From an uncultured Treponema sp. (GTDB lineage: Bacteria; Spirochaetota; Spirochaetia; Treponematales; Treponemataceae), in assembly GCA_934667505.1 (NCBI GenBank), contig CAKULY010000007.1, positions 1-64,000 of the forward strand: a stretch of 64,000 nucleotides of DNA, given 5' to 3'. The notes under the pieces are model-generated. The model had not been told where the DNA came from, did no database searches, and saw nothing but the letters and a program-made list of their open reading frames with translations. Position 1 is the stretch's first letter. The number at the start of each line of letters is the position of its first letter. Positions 8,519 to 16,904 of this stretch are shown here, piece by piece. The position numbers and the translations under genes are program-made.

Positions 8519-9437
8519 AAAAATTCTTTTAGTTTTATCAGTTTTGCTTGCGTCTGCCATTTTTTCTTCGTGTGTAACTTTTTCAGAAGTAGTTTCAGTC
8601 GCAACAACCGTTGCCGCCTCGCAAGGTTTTATTGATTATCGCAGCGCTTCCGCCATAAATTCTACAGCTTCGTCCCTTGAAAAAGCTGTTCAGCAGTTTA
8701 CTCCGGAAATGTCATATTATTTAGGAAGAACAGTTGCTTCTACAATCCTTTCATCTTATCAAGTGTTAGACGCTCCTGAAATGACGCAGTATTTGAATGA
8801 AATTTGCGCAGCTCTTGCAATGACGTCTCCTGTGCCATACTTGTACAAAGGTTATTGGGTTGCAATTTTGGATTCTGATGAAATAAATGCGATGGCTACT
8901 CCGGGCGGGCATATATTTATTTCAAAAGCGCTTGTAAAATGCGTTGATTCAGAAGATGCGCTGGCTTCTGTAATTGCTCACGAGCTTTCTCACATTCAGT
9001 TAAATCATAGCATAAAGGCAATAAAAGCAAGCCGTGGAGCAGACATCGCTTTTAATGCTTTAAATACGGCGATAACAATTTCTACTTCAGAGGTAGTTTC
9101 CGATGAATCTTTAAATTCGTTCAATATAATGACAGATAGTATTTCGGATGTAATTATGAACGAAGGTTTTTCAAAGCCCCAAGAATTTGAAGCAGACAAA
9201 AATGCGTTGGTTTTAATGAACAACGCAGGATACGAACCTGACGCTATGCTAGATATGCTTACTATAATAGAAGAAAATCATTCAAAAGGTGGATGGAACA
9301 AAACCCATCCTTCGCCAGAAGAACGAATTGAATCCGTAAAAAAAGAACTCAAAAAAATTGATTTTAAAGGAAGTTCATTTGAAGCCCGTCTTAATCGGTT
9401 TAATTCGAAAAAGCAAAATTTTGTGAATGGAATCTAA
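8508..9437 (+). CDS. M48-family zinc metalloprotease lipoprotein
   Basis: The protein has a lipoprotein signal ending in SAIFSSC, with Cys22 predicted to be acylated. The zinc protease motif HELSH spans residues 158-162 (VIAHELSHIQLNHS), and the third ligand is Glu228 in QEFEADKNAL. PGGHIFISKALV just before the motif is typical of M48B/C (BepA/LoiP-like) periplasmic proteases that work in outer-membrane protein quality control. That substrate class is inferred from the family. The 309-residue length fits a protease core without the TPR domain of BepA. It overlaps the SH3 gene and lies 3 nt before the adenylate cyclase gene. Confidence 0.9.
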   Translation: MKSKKILLVLSVLLASAIFSSCVTFSEVVSVATTVAASQGFIDYRSASAINSTASSLEKAVQQFTPEMSYYLGRTVASTILSSYQVLDAPEMTQYLNEICAALAMTSPVPYLYKGYWVAILDSDEINAMATPGGHIFISKALVKCVDSEDALASVIAHELSHIQLNHSIKAIKASRGADIAFNALNTAITISTSEVVSDESLNSFNIMTDSISDVIMNEGFSKPQEFEADKNALVLMNNAGYEPDAMLDMLTIIEENHSKGGWNKTHPSPEERIESVKKELKKIDFKGSSFEARLNRFNSKKQNFVNGI

Positions 9438-9440
9438 CTG

Positions 9441-11600
9441 ATGGAAAAAAATCCTTTTAATAAAAATGGATTATTGTTTCGCTCATTGATTTTAATTGCG
9501 CTTTGTTTTGCCATATCTGCTGCAATGTATTTTTTTGATGTTTTTTCATATTTTGAAAATAAAACCTACGACATTAGAATGAGAGCTGCTTCAAGATATG
9601 TCCATGCTTCTGACGATATAGTTTTTATAGGAATCGATCAAAAAAGTCTTGATTGGGCGAAAGAAAATCGTTCCTGGAATTGGCCGTGGCCGCGCGAAGC
9701 TTATGCTCAAATAGTAGATTTTATTTCTGCAGGAAATCCGAAATCAATTGCTTTTGATATTTTGTTTACAGAGCCTTCTGTTTACGGGGCGAAAGATGAT
9801 TTTATTTTTGGCAAGGCAGAAGAAGAAAGTAAAAAAGTTATACAAACCGTTTTTATTTCTGAAAACGATGGAAAATCTCAGCTTCTTTTTCCCGTTTTAG
9901 AAATAAAAGAAAATGCGGCGATAATTGCAAATATAACAAGTTTGATGGACAGCGATGATATAATTAGACGCGCAAGGATTGGCTTTGAGTACGAAAATAA
10001 TTTTTATCCTTCGCTGGGATTTGCTCCCTTGTATCTTGAAAATAAAGAGCCTGATTTTAAAGATGTTCCTATTCAAAAGGACGGTTCTGTTTTATTAAGG
10101 TATGCAAGTTCTGCAAATGAATACCTTCCTTATTCTGCAATGGAAATTTTAAAATCCTATGATGACTGGAAGTCTGGAAAAATCGGAACTTTTGTTCCCG
10201 AAGATTTTGAGGATTTTTATGTTTTTCTTGCGCTCTATGCTCCAGGTCTTTTTGATATTTGCTCTACGCCAGTTTCTCAAGTTTATCCGGGTGTTGGTGT
10301 TCATATAACCGCCTTGGATAACTACTTAAACAATTCTTTTGTAAAAAAATTGCCAGATTCTATTAATGTTCTGTGGATTTTTTTACTTTGCACAATTGGA
10401 GTTATGGCTTGTTTCTTTGCAGAAAGGTCTAGTTCAATTTTAAAAAGTATTTTAAAACTTGCTTTTTTAATTGCATTTGCCGTTTTCCTTTCTGTGGGCA
10501 TTCCTTTTGTTCTTTTTATATATGGATTTTGGATTTCTTTAGTTGTGCCGCTTTTCGCTTTTGTTATTTCAATTATTTCTTCAATGGGAATAAGTTTTTT
10601 TATAGAAGAAAAACAGAAAAGGTTTATAAAGGCTGCGTTTAGTCAATGTCTTTCCAAAGATGTTGTGAATCAGATTGTAAACGATCCAAGTTCTTTTACG
10701 CTTGGCGGAAAAAAATATTTTATGACAGCGATTTTTTCTGATATAAAAAACTTTTCTACTTTAAGCGAAATGCTTACTGCTGTAGAACTTGGGGAGCTTT
10801 TGAATTTTTATCTTACGCAAATGTCGGAAATAATAATTGCCGAGCATGGAACAATTGATAAATACGAAGGGGATTCCATTGTAGCGATGTTCGGAGCTCC
10901 TGTAGAAATGAGCGACCATGCAGCTAGGGCTTGTAGAGCTGCTATAAAAATGAAAGCAGCCGAATCAAAAATGAACGAAAAGATTAAAGAGCTTGCAAAG
11001 TCAGACCGTCATTCAGAAATTAACAAGGATTTGTTCAATGCATTTAAAAAAATGGCGCAGTCTGAATTTTTTTTCTTTACGCGAATAGGCATAAACAGCG
11101 GTGAAATGACGGCAGGATATTTCGGTTCGAAAAATAAAAAAAATTACACCATGATGGGAAATAATGTAAATCTTGCTTCTAGGCTAGAAGGGGCAAATAA
11201 GCAATATCGTACAGGTGGAATTTTAATAAGCGGGCAGACAGTCGCCTTGCTAGGAAAAGAATTTGTTTTCCGTAGTCTGGATAAAGTTCGAGTTGTCAAC
11301 ATAAATACTCCTGTTGATTTATATGAGCTATTAGAAGAAAAAGAAAGCGCTTCTGATTTTTTACTTTTTTACGTTGAGCAATGGGAACTTGCTATGAAGT
11401 GTTTTAAAAATGCAGATTACAAAAATTGTAAAGAAATTTTAGAAAGTCTTATAGAAAAAAACTCTAGCGATAAAACAACGCTTTACTATCTTAACTTGCT
11501 GAAAAACTATTTTTTAAATGGCAAAGCTCCAACCCTCTATGATTCTGAAGGTGTTGTTTATGATGAAAAAACAGGTGTTTTTACTCTTCTTCAAAAGTAG
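9441..11600 (+). CDS. CHASE2-sensor adenylate/guanylate cyclase
   Basis: The 719-residue protein has an N-terminal TM helix, a CHASE2 extracytoplasmic sensor (about 35-310, with FIGIDQKSLDWAKENRSWNW and SIAFDILFTEPS), three TM helices (about 310-395), and a class III cyclase domain (about 425-630). Metal-binding aspartates are visible in AIFSDIKNFS (near residue 434) and KYEGDSIVAMFG, followed by GINSGEMTAGYFGS and YTMMGNNVNLASRLEG. The C-terminal helical extension resembles a TPR. Class III cyclases make cAMP or cGMP; cAMP is the likely product, but specificity was not established. It starts 3 nt after the M48 gene, so an envelope signal may be coupled to that operon. Confidence 0.92.
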   Translation: MEKNPFNKNGLLFRSLILIALCFAISAAMYFFDVFSYFENKTYDIRMRAASRYVHASDDIVFIGIDQKSLDWAKENRSWNWPWPREAYAQIVDFISAGNPKSIAFDILFTEPSVYGAKDDFIFGKAEEESKKVIQTVFISENDGKSQLLFPVLEIKENAAIIANITSLMDSDDIIRRARIGFEYENNFYPSLGFAPLYLENKEPDFKDVPIQKDGSVLLRYASSANEYLPYSAMEILKSYDDWKSGKIGTFVPEDFEDFYVFLALYAPGLFDICSTPVSQVYPGVGVHITALDNYLNNSFVKKLPDSINVLWIFLLCTIGVMACFFAERSSSILKSILKLAFLIAFAVFLSVGIPFVLFIYGFWISLVVPLFAFVISIISSMGISFFIEEKQKRFIKAAFSQCLSKDVVNQIVNDPSSFTLGGKKYFMTAIFSDIKNFSTLSEMLTAVELGELLNFYLTQMSEIIIAEHGTIDKYEGDSIVAMFGAPVEMSDHAARACRAAIKMKAAESKMNEKIKELAKSDRHSEINKDLFNAFKKMAQSEFFFFTRIGINSGEMTAGYFGSKNKKNYTMMGNNVNLASRLEGANKQYRTGGILISGQTVALLGKEFVFRSLDKVRVVNINTPVDLYELLEEKESASDFLLFYVEQWELAMKCFKNADYKNCKEILESLIEKNSSDKTTLYYLNLLKNYFLNGKAPTLYDSEGVVYDEKTGVFTLLQK

Positions 11601-11686
11601 AAAAAAAACGTAATTTTTATTATAATATAATTAACATAACAATGGCTAAATGGTTTACCATATTTAAGTTTTTTATTGGAGTTAAT

Positions 11687-12736
11687 ATGAAAAAGTTTTT
11701 ATGCATGGCAATATTTTCAGCTTTTATAGCAAGTGTCTTTGCTTATAATCCACAGCCGGGCGGACAAGAGCTGTTTAGTTTAGGTTCGCCAGTGCAATTG
11801 ACTTCTGCACATTCTGCTGCTGGCAGTTCTATTTTTCCTAATTGCTCGGATTCTATTGTTCAAAATCCAGCCTTGCCTTCTTCTCAAGAACGGATTCAGT
11901 TAGATGCAGGCTATACGATGTTGATTTCTTCAGCAGATAGTTCTTCCCCTTTTGGTTCTGCCGTTCAGCTAGGGCTAATTGTGCCTACAAAAATGTTTAC
12001 TGTAAGCGGCATTGTAAATGGTGTTTTTAGCACAGCCGACGAAATGAATCTTGGAAAATCTCTAAACCTAAAAGCAGGTCTTTCCAAAAAAATAGCAGAA
12101 AAGCTGAGCATAGGAATCAATCTTTCGAGCGGCGTATTTTGGGGCGCAGATACAGATTGGGCTTTGGGAGCAGACCTTGGAGTTCTTTATGATTTTGGTT
12201 CGCTTGCTTTTATGAAAGATTTTAAAATCGGCGTTTCTGCATTAAATCTTGGAAAGTATTATACAAAAACATCAATAGCCGGAATTGATGGTTCTTCTTA
12301 TTCAGATGGTTTTCCTTCTGCGTTTACGCTGAAAGGCGGTGCTTCTGCGGTTTTGTTCGATTTAAAAGGAATAAAAGGAGGGGCATCTGTCGGACTTACT
12401 GTTCCTACTTTTCAAAATTTAATTATGGATTTTGGATTGCAGTTTAGCATAAAAGATGTGGCTTTTATAAATTTAGCAGAAAAAATAGATATTCGCGAAG
12501 CTGCAAATGGTTATTCTGATTTTATGCCGTCTATCGGACTGTTCTTTAAGTTTAATTTTACAACAAATAAGAATGAATACCTAAAGAAGCACAACTGGGA
12601 CACAAGCGAAATGGTTACAGGAGTCGCTTGGCAACAAAAGTATTCGACAATGCAAGTTGTTTCTGGAGGACTAAACTTGCGGCTTGGTCAAAAAGATGAG
12701 CAGCCGCCTGTAATTGAAATTTTTGCAGGCGAATAA
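11687..12736 (+). CDS. Outer-membrane beta-barrel-like protein (PorV/UPF0164-like)
   Basis: The chosen start MKKFLCMAIFSAFIAS has a TTGGAG ribosome site and a signal peptide cleaved near FAYNPQ. Alternating amphipathic strands with Gly, Ser and aromatic residues follow, and the N-terminal region has a bound-lipid-type conserved block (GSSIFPNCSDSIVQNPA) reminiscent of PorV/FadL-like UPF0164 proteins of treponemes. An ATG at 11642 would add a 15-residue extension before the signal peptide. It lies close behind tandem TATAAT boxes (11621-11631), so a minor leaderless start is possible, but the signal peptide favours 11687. It precedes the Ig-repeat/OmpA gene and may work with it at the outer membrane. 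Confidence 0.6.
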   Translation: MKKFLCMAIFSAFIASVFAYNPQPGGQELFSLGSPVQLTSAHSAAGSSIFPNCSDSIVQNPALPSSQERIQLDAGYTMLISSADSSSPFGSAVQLGLIVPTKMFTVSGIVNGVFSTADEMNLGKSLNLKAGLSKKIAEKLSIGINLSSGVFWGADTDWALGADLGVLYDFGSLAFMKDFKIGVSALNLGKYYTKTSIAGIDGSSYSDGFPSAFTLKGGASAVLFDLKGIKGGASVGLTVPTFQNLIMDFGLQFSIKDVAFINLAEKIDIREAANGYSDFMPSIGLFFKFNFTTNKNEYLKKHNWDTSEMVTGVAWQQKYSTMQVVSGGLNLRLGQKDEQPPVIEIFAGE

Positions 12737-12827
12737 TAATAAAAAGCAAAATAAGTTTGCGTTGTAAATAAATTAAAAAATCAAATTGAAAATGGTAGTT
12801 ATATTTGCCTTTTATGGGAGATTCTAA

Positions 12828-15800
12828 ATGAAAAAGAAGATAATAAAAATTGCGCTGTTATATTTAATTTTTTTCCCGGCTTTGTTTTTTTCAGAAACCA
12901 AAATACGTTACATTTCTCCAGATAACAACGGTGTGCAAGATGAACTTGTAATACCGTTAAAAATTTCTGATAAACGCCTTATAACAGCATGGCAGCTTAT
13001 AATAACCGATGAAAATGGTGCAACTGTACGAACAATAGGAAATAAAGTCGCCTTGCCAGAAAAGTTGAACGTAAAATCGTTTTTTAAGCAGATAGTAACT
13101 CCAAAAGTCGGTGTTGAAATTCCTGAAACTGTTTCTTGGAATGGCGCTATGGACAACGGAGAAACAGCTCCCGATGGAACATATTTTTACTATTTTACAG
13201 CTACAGATGACAATGGCAATGTAGGCGAAACTGCTAAGTATACTGTTGTGGTTGACACTCAAGCTCCAAAAGTTGATTTAGCTCAGCCTAATGACAAAAT
13301 TTTTGGAGAGGGCGCTAAATCTGAATTAAAAATAAATCAGTCTGGCTCAAAAGAAGATTTATGGACAGGAACTTTTAAAAACGCCTTAGGAGAAACTGTA
13401 AGAACTTTTACCTGGAAAGATGGGGAGCCAGAAAGTTTTAAGTGGAATGGAAAAAACGATTTAGGCTCTTTTGTACCCGATGGCGTCTATTCTTATGAAG
13501 TGACTAGTACAGACCGTGCAGGAAACACAAATACGCCAACTACGATTCAGAATATTATTTATTCTGCGGAAAAACCTGCAACGAATATTCTCATTTCTGG
13601 AAGCCGCTATTTTTCTGCGGGAACAGAAAGCTCTTTGCAAAACATTTCTTTTGAAGTTACCATTCCAGTTCCCGAAGCTTCGTCTGGAAATAAACTTACT
13701 GCTTGGGCAGTTTCAATTTTAGATGCTAATGGAAATCCTGTTAGGGTTTACAATCAAAATCAGTCTGTAGTTCCTCCTTCAAAAATTGTTTTTGATGGAA
13801 AAGATTCTTCTGGAAATATTATTCCTCAAGGAATTTATCATGCGGAAGTTTCTGCCGCCTATTTAAATGGATATGAACCTGTAAAAATAAAGTCTCCAGA
13901 GTTTGTTCTGGATGTGACAAAACCTAATGCCCAGCTTATCGTTTCTGATAAATCTTTTGGAGGCGAAACAAAAAGAAATCTTACAATCTCAATGCTTATT
14001 GACAATTCTGGTAAGTTCGCGAAAGTTCCACAGTGGACCGGTTCTGTAGTTTCTGCAAATGATGAAAAAAAGGTTGTAAAAAGTTGGAATTTCGGGGAAT
14101 TTCCTCCTGAAAGTGTTGTTTGGAACGGCTTTGATTCTGAAGGAAAACTTGCCTCTGATGGCGAGTACAAATTCGTTTTGACTGCTACAGACCTTGCTGG
14201 AAATACCGGCGTAATTCCAACCAAAGAAACTTTTGCGTTTAGTTCAAAAGAGGCAAAAATTCTTCTTTCAATAAAAGATTCCGCCTTTAATCCGAATGGA
14301 AATAAAGCCCGCAGTATTATGGAGTTTATTCCTGTTCTAAAAGATGCAGATGGAATTTCTGAGTACACATTCACTGTTCAAAATTCTAGAAAAACAGTTG
14401 TAAAAAATATTAAAGGCAATGGGAATCTTCCTTCTAAAATTGAATGGAACGGAAAAAATGATTCCGGCATAATTTGCGAAGACGGAAAATACAATGCGAC
14501 TTTAAAAATAACTTCTCTTAGCGGCTCTCAAGCCTCTGTTACTTCTTCCGACTTTGATTTGGACACAGTTTCGCCTTCTTTGAAAGCTGTTTCTCCTTGG
14601 GCATTTTTTAGTCCTGAAGGAGACGGAAACCAAGATGTTCTTCCTGTAACGATTTCAGACTGCACCGAAGAAGAGCTTTGGACTGCGGATGTAAAAAATT
14701 CTTCTGGAAAAGTTGTTCGCAAATTTACTTGGAAAGGAAAAATTCGCACAGCCTCAAAAGATATGTTTGAATGGGATGGAACTGACGAGTCTGGCAACAA
14801 AGTCCCAGATGGAACTTATTCAATTGTGATTCATAGTGAAGACCGCGCAGGAAATTCATTTAGCACAGTTTTGCAAAATATTGTTTTAGATACAAGAGAA
14901 ACTAAAATCTATTTGACAGCTGATTACGACGGAATTAGTCCTAATGGTGATGGAAAAGTTGATTCTCAAATTTTTAGAGTAAGTTCATCTGTAAAAGAAG
15001 GAATACTTTCTTGGAAATTTGATGTTCGCAGCGAAAATGGCACTTCTGTAAGAAGCTGGTCAAACGAGGATAGTCCTAATCTGCCTGCTCAAATAATTTG
15101 GGATGGCTTGGATTCTTCTGGAAAAGTTGCAGAAGGAACCTTCTCTGGAACTTTAAGCGTTGTCTACAAAAAAGGTAACAAGGTTGATACTGTTTCTGCG
15201 CCATTTGTCTGCACCGCAATACCTCCAGTTTTAACTGTCCAGACTGCTCCTGAATATTTTAGTCCTGATAACGATGGCTCAGAAGATGATTTGTTTATAA
15301 AGCTTTCAGGTTCTTCAAAAGCTCCTATAAAAGAATGGTCATTTGTAATAACAGACCCTTATGGAAAGCCGTTTTGGACAACTGGCGGAAAAACATCCAT
15401 TACAGAACGAATGGTTTGGGACGGTCTTAGCAATGTTCAAAAGAACAAAAATGGAAGGGCGGAGCGTGTTCAGTCGGCTACGGATTATCCGTATAATTTT
15501 ACAGTTTCAGATACGCTTGGCATGACAACTACCGTAACAGGAAAAATCCGTGTAGATGTCCTTGTAATTCGCGACGGAAGTGTTTTAAAGATGGCAGTTC
15601 CTTCTATTATATTCCGAAGCGATGCTGCTGATTTTAATACCACGGGAGCAAGACCTCTTTCTGCAGAGCAAGCAAGAAATAACGAGATAGTTTTAAATCG
15701 CATTGCTGAAATTTTGAATAAATTTAAAGACTACAGAGTTACAATTGTAGGTCATGCAAATCGCCTTACAGATAATGAAGCTGAAGAAACTACTGATAAT

Positions 15801-15998
15801 CCAAATTTGTGGGGACCTGCGCTTCAACCTCTTTCTGCAGCCCGTGCAGAGTATGTAAAGCAATATCTTGTTAAAAAAGGAATAAATGCTGCAAGGCTTA
15901 CCACAGAAGGAAAAGGCGGCTCTGAATTGGTCGTTGATTTTAGAGATAAAGATAATAACTGGAAGAACAGGCGTGTAGAATTTATTCTAGAAAAATAA
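12828..15998 (+). CDS. FlgD-Ig-like repeat protein with C-terminal OmpA domain
   Basis: The 1056-residue exported protein has a signal peptide at residues 1-22. It is built from about eight repeats of roughly 110 residues, each carrying a W-x-G-x-D-x-x-G-x-x-x-x-D-G-x-Y block, for example WNGKNDLGSFVPDGVYSYEV and WDGTDESGNKVPDGTYSIVI. These are FlgD-type Ig-like modules. The last 130 residues form an OmpA-like peptidoglycan-binding domain (VTIVGHANRLT, LSAARAEYVKQYL, TEGKGGSELV, NRRVEFIL). The likely job is a long periplasmic or surface strut tied to peptidoglycan. The start has a GGGAG ribosome site. The adjacent beta-barrel-like gene is a plausible outer-membrane partner. Confidence 0.85.
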   Translation: MKKKIIKIALLYLIFFPALFFSETKIRYISPDNNGVQDELVIPLKISDKRLITAWQLIITDENGATVRTIGNKVALPEKLNVKSFFKQIVTPKVGVEIPETVSWNGAMDNGETAPDGTYFYYFTATDDNGNVGETAKYTVVVDTQAPKVDLAQPNDKIFGEGAKSELKINQSGSKEDLWTGTFKNALGETVRTFTWKDGEPESFKWNGKNDLGSFVPDGVYSYEVTSTDRAGNTNTPTTIQNIIYSAEKPATNILISGSRYFSAGTESSLQNISFEVTIPVPEASSGNKLTAWAVSILDANGNPVRVYNQNQSVVPPSKIVFDGKDSSGNIIPQGIYHAEVSAAYLNGYEPVKIKSPEFVLDVTKPNAQLIVSDKSFGGETKRNLTISMLIDNSGKFAKVPQWTGSVVSANDEKKVVKSWNFGEFPPESVVWNGFDSEGKLASDGEYKFVLTATDLAGNTGVIPTKETFAFSSKEAKILLSIKDSAFNPNGNKARSIMEFIPVLKDADGISEYTFTVQNSRKTVVKNIKGNGNLPSKIEWNGKNDSGIICEDGKYNATLKITSLSGSQASVTSSDFDLDTVSPSLKAVSPWAFFSPEGDGNQDVLPVTISDCTEEELWTADVKNSSGKVVRKFTWKGKIRTASKDMFEWDGTDESGNKVPDGTYSIVIHSEDRAGNSFSTVLQNIVLDTRETKIYLTADYDGISPNGDGKVDSQIFRVSSSVKEGILSWKFDVRSENGTSVRSWSNEDSPNLPAQIIWDGLDSSGKVAEGTFSGTLSVVYKKGNKVDTVSAPFVCTAIPPVLTVQTAPEYFSPDNDGSEDDLFIKLSGSSKAPIKEWSFVITDPYGKPFWTTGGKTSITERMVWDGLSNVQKNKNGRAERVQSATDYPYNFTVSDTLGMTTTVTGKIRVDVLVIRDGSVLKMAVPSIIFRSDAADFNTTGARPLSAEQARNNEIVLNRIAEILNKFKDYRVTIVGHANRLTDNEAEETTDNPNLWGPALQPLSAARAEYVKQYLVKKGINAARLTTEGKGGSELVVDFRDKDNNWKNRRVEFILEK

Positions 15999-16026
15999 AA
16001 AAAATGTCAAAAAATGTCCTTTGCTA

Positions 16027-16055
16027 TTGACTAATTTTTTTATAAGAGCTATAGT
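16027..16055 (+). promoter_or_regulatory. tRNA-Asn promoter
   Basis: TTGACT (16027-16032), a 17-nt spacer and TATAGT (16050-16055) form a strong sigma70-like promoter. The predicted transcript begins about 17 nt before the mature tRNA. Confidence 0.8.
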
Positions 16056-16078
16056 ATATTCACGTTCGCAAGAATAAT

Positions 16079-16151
16079 GGTTGCTTAGCTCAGCTGGTAG
16101 AGCAATGGACTGTTAATCCATGTGTCGCAGGTTCAAAACCTGCAGCAGCCG
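16079..16151 (+). tRNA. tRNA-Asn (anticodon GTT)
   Basis: The 73-nt cloverleaf is complete. The acceptor stem GGTTGCT pairs with AGCAGCC, with one T-G wobble. The D arm GCTCAGCTGGTAGAGC, anticodon loop CTGTTAA on an ATGGA/TCCAT stem, and T arm GCAGGTTCAAAACCTGC are all present. The CCA end is not encoded. It is a single tRNA with its own promoter and terminator. Confidence 0.97.
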
Positions 16152-16183
16152 AAAAGAGCCTGGTTTTTCCAGGCTCTTTTTTT
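16152..16183 (+). terminator. Rho-independent terminator after tRNA-Asn
   Basis: A 12-bp stem (AAAAGAGCCTGG with CCAGGCTCTTTT) encloses a TTTTT loop and continues into a T run. It starts directly at the tRNA 3' end. Confidence 0.92.
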
Positions 16184-16223
16184 ATGCAAAAGTGAATTTT
16201 TTAAAGATTTCTAGGATTTTAAT

Positions 16224-16904
16224 ATGCCGTGTGCAACTCCAACTATTTTTGATTATAAAACTATTAGTGAGCAAAAAAAGTTTCTTCGAAATAGAGCGAA
16301 ATCTGCGCTAAAAGAATATTGTTCTGATTCTGCGCTTATGGAAAGTTGCTCGCAATCTATGGCAAGCAGTTTTCTTGCTTCTAAGGAGTATAATGATTGC
16401 GAAGTTTTGCTTGGAGTTATGGCTTTAAGCGACGAGCCAAATCTATGTTTAATATACAGGCAGGCTCTAAAAGACGGTAAAAAAATAGCGTTTCCTCGTA
16501 TGCGCCCTTCTTGTGAAATTGATTTTTTTTATGTAACAGATTTTGAAAACTCGTTTTCTACTCAAAATCCTTATAAAATAAAAGAACCCTTGCCGCAGTG
16601 CAAAAAGGTTTGCTTAGACACCTTGCCAAGTAAGACTGTTGTTTTTGTTCCAGGCCTTGTTTTTAACTTTGAAGGGCATAGGCTTGGCAGAGGCAAAGGT
16701 TTTTATGATAGATTTTTGCAGCAACTTGCATTAAATAATAATGATTTTTGTTTGTGCGGAGTTTGTTTTACAATTTGTGTAACAAAAGCGATTCCTGTTG
16801 AAAAACACGACGTTTCTGTTACTCATTTGCTGACCGAATATGGTTTTATAAAATGCAAAAAAGATTCTAGTCAATCGATTCTGATGAATAAAGCCGGAGA
16901 GTAG
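16224..16904 (+). CDS. 5-formyltetrahydrofolate cyclo-ligase
   Basis: The enzyme converts 5-formyl-THF to 5,10-methenyl-THF using ATP in one-carbon metabolism. The 226-residue protein shows the N-terminal basic helix (KKFLRNRAKSALKEY), AFPRMRP, the conserved VVFVPGLVFNFEGHRLGRGK with GFYDRFL, and a terminal PVEKHDVSVTHLLTE. The chosen ATG follows TAGGAT, which could be a Shine-Dalgarno or a -10 element. Its 3' end overlaps the convergent M16 gene by 38 nt. Confidence 0.92.
   Translation: MPCATPTIFDYKTISEQKKFLRNRAKSALKEYCSDSALMESCSQSMASSFLASKEYNDCEVLLGVMALSDEPNLCLIYRQALKDGKKIAFPRMRPSCEIDFFYVTDFENSFSTQNPYKIKEPLPQCKKVCLDTLPSKTVVFVPGLVFNFEGHRLGRGKGFYDRFLQQLALNNNDFCLCGVCFTICVTKAIPVEKHDVSVTHLLTEYGFIKCKKDSSQSILMNKAGE

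Noticed and set aside
13516..14800. Open frames on both strands inside the Ig-repeat gene
   Set aside because: They lie wholly inside a clearly coding repeat protein, lack ribosome sites and do not resemble known proteins.
12828..15998. Gliding-motility CHU_C adhesin system
   Set aside because: The repeats look similar, but the C-terminus is an OmpA domain rather than a type IX sorting domain, and no por/gld genes are nearby.
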